A DNA stretch of 64,000 bases, taken from NCBI GenBank assembly GCA_009702325.1, contig WLID01000004.1, positions 62,001 to 126,000 on the forward strand. The letters are read 5' to 3'. Source of the stretch: Actinomycetota bacterium (GTDB lineage: Bacteria > Actinomycetota > Thermoleophilia > Gaiellales > Gaiellaceae). Each line of letters begins with the position of its first letter. Position 1 is the first letter of the stretch. The notes below the pieces were generated by a model. That model saw nothing but the letters and a program-made list of their open reading frames with translations, had not been told where the DNA came from and ran no database searches. The translations under genes were made by a program, and so were the position numbers. Positions 63,468 to 64,000 of the stretch are shown piece by piece.

Positions 63468-64000
63468 TCAGATCAGGCGACGCCAGCGACTGAGCACGTC
63501 CTCGAGATCGGGACTGCGATGTCGAGGCGTGATCACGGAAAGTCGGTCGCCTGCCTCGACGACCGTGCTTCCCCGTGGCGGAATGGGATTACCACCCCGC
63601 GTCACCCAGGCAACGAGGGCGTCGCGTGGAAGGCCGAGCTCACGAACGGCCGACCCGTTGATCGCGTGATTCCCTTCGACCGCAAACTCGATCACGACGT
63701 ATTCGGGCGGGATCGCAACCACGGTCTCGGGCTTCCAACTGGAAACGAGACGCAGCCGCGTTGCGAGCTGCTCCAACGTCGTGCCTTGGAGGAGCGCCGA
63801 GACGATCACGACGAAGAACACCCCATTGAAGATCGTTTCGCGATGCTCAACCGTCGAGGTCAACGCGAATGTTGCGAGAACGATCGGGGCGGCACCCCGA
63901 AGGCCAGCCCAGCCGAGCAGCACCCGCTCGCGTCGCGTGAACGAGAGGAGAGCCGTTGATGCCCAGACGGCGGCTGGGCGAGCGATAAAGATCAGGGCAG
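63468..64000 (-). CDS. CPA1-type K+(Na+)/H+ antiporter, C-terminal part (5' end outside the window)
   Basis: An open frame of 177 codons runs off the right edge. The last transmembrane region reads LIFIARPAAVWASTALLSFTRRERVLLGWAGLRGAAPIVLATFAL, a hallmark of NhaP/CPA1 antiporters. Residues after about 100 form an RCK_C (TrkA-C)-like regulatory domain (VVIEFAVEGNHAINGSAVRELGLPRDALVAWV). That combination fits NhaP2-like potassium/proton antiporters. The start is outside the window. Confidence 0.9.
   Translation of the reverse strand, partial: ALIFIARPAAVWASTALLSFTRRERVLLGWAGLRGAAPIVLATFALTSTVEHRETIFNGVFFVVIVSALLQGTTLEQLATRLRLVSSWKPETVVAIPPEYVVIEFAVEGNHAINGSAVRELGLPRDALVAWVTRGGNPIPPRGSTVVEAGDRLSVITPRHRSPDLEDVLSRWRRLI

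Overview
The window is a 64 kb piece of a high-GC bacterial chromosome, most likely an actinobacterium. Gene order and content suggest the class Thermoleophilia (Gaiellales/Solirubrobacterales type) rather than Streptomyces or Mycobacterium, but that placement is inference. The evidence is the order metG-tatD-rsmA-ispE-glmU-prs-rplY-pth-mfd-mazG-eno-ftsB-DUF501, which is typical of Actinobacteria, a dnaK-grpE-dnaJ-hspR-clpB heat-shock operon, an inositol-phospholipid gene set, frequent GTG/TTG starts, and many start codons lying directly behind a TAnnnT box. I see no prophage, insertion sequence or CRISPR array; almost everything is chromosomal core or lineage-specific accessory DNA.

Positions 1-25203 are almost entirely minus strand. 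Reading against the coordinates, a ROK sugar kinase and rsmI come first, then an M23 peptidase with a clear sigma70 promoter, followed by metG, tatD, rsmA, ispE, a small membrane protein, tRNA-Gln, glmU, prs, a hypothetical pair (one of them a frameshifted GT-C-like glycosyltransferase), rplY and pth. After them come an NlpC/P60 hydrolase behind a structured leader, mfd, a PrsA/SurA-like lipoprotein, mazG, eno, pyk, ftsB, DUF501, two small unknown genes, a MerR-HTH/receiver fusion regulator and a truncated PAP2 phosphatase.

Positions 25200-32400 hold short divergent and convergent units: an LCP cell-wall ligase, an FmdB zinc ribbon, a CopC-CopD copper protein, a psuK-psuG pseudouridine operon, a membrane protein with a futalosine-hydrolase-like nucleosidase, and a cupin. 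Positions 32399-38832 are the heat-shock operon. Two EamA transporters, moaA and a Tat-exported molybdenum hydroxylase pair (IorA/IorB type) follow.

Positions 45300-50540 form an inositol-lipid neighbourhood: an AUR1-like PAP2 membrane enzyme, a CDP-alcohol phosphatidyltransferase, an inositol-3-phosphate synthase with an 81-residue histone-H1-like tail, and, after a CDGSH gene and a repeat-rich spacer, a PimA-like glycosyltransferase fused to a PHP phosphoesterase. This is the most interesting candidate system in the window. The rest (50588-64000) carries a divergent uracil-DNA-glycosylase-like protein, a presenilin-like membrane protein, a TrmA-type methyltransferase, a GNAT, YjbQ, an HExxH peptidase, a Ca2+/cation antiporter, Hsp20 with a palindromic operator, tRNA-Ala, VIT1-type and ABC transporters, Dps, a cupredoxin-cytochrome c fusion and a truncated CPA1 antiporter.

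A recurring regulatory theme is leaderless expression. At least 17 genes have a TAnnnT hexamer ending 6-11 nt before the start codon and no visible Shine-Dalgarno. Two divergent gene pairs share one near-symmetrical box (TAGCCTA, TATCCTA) read in both directions.
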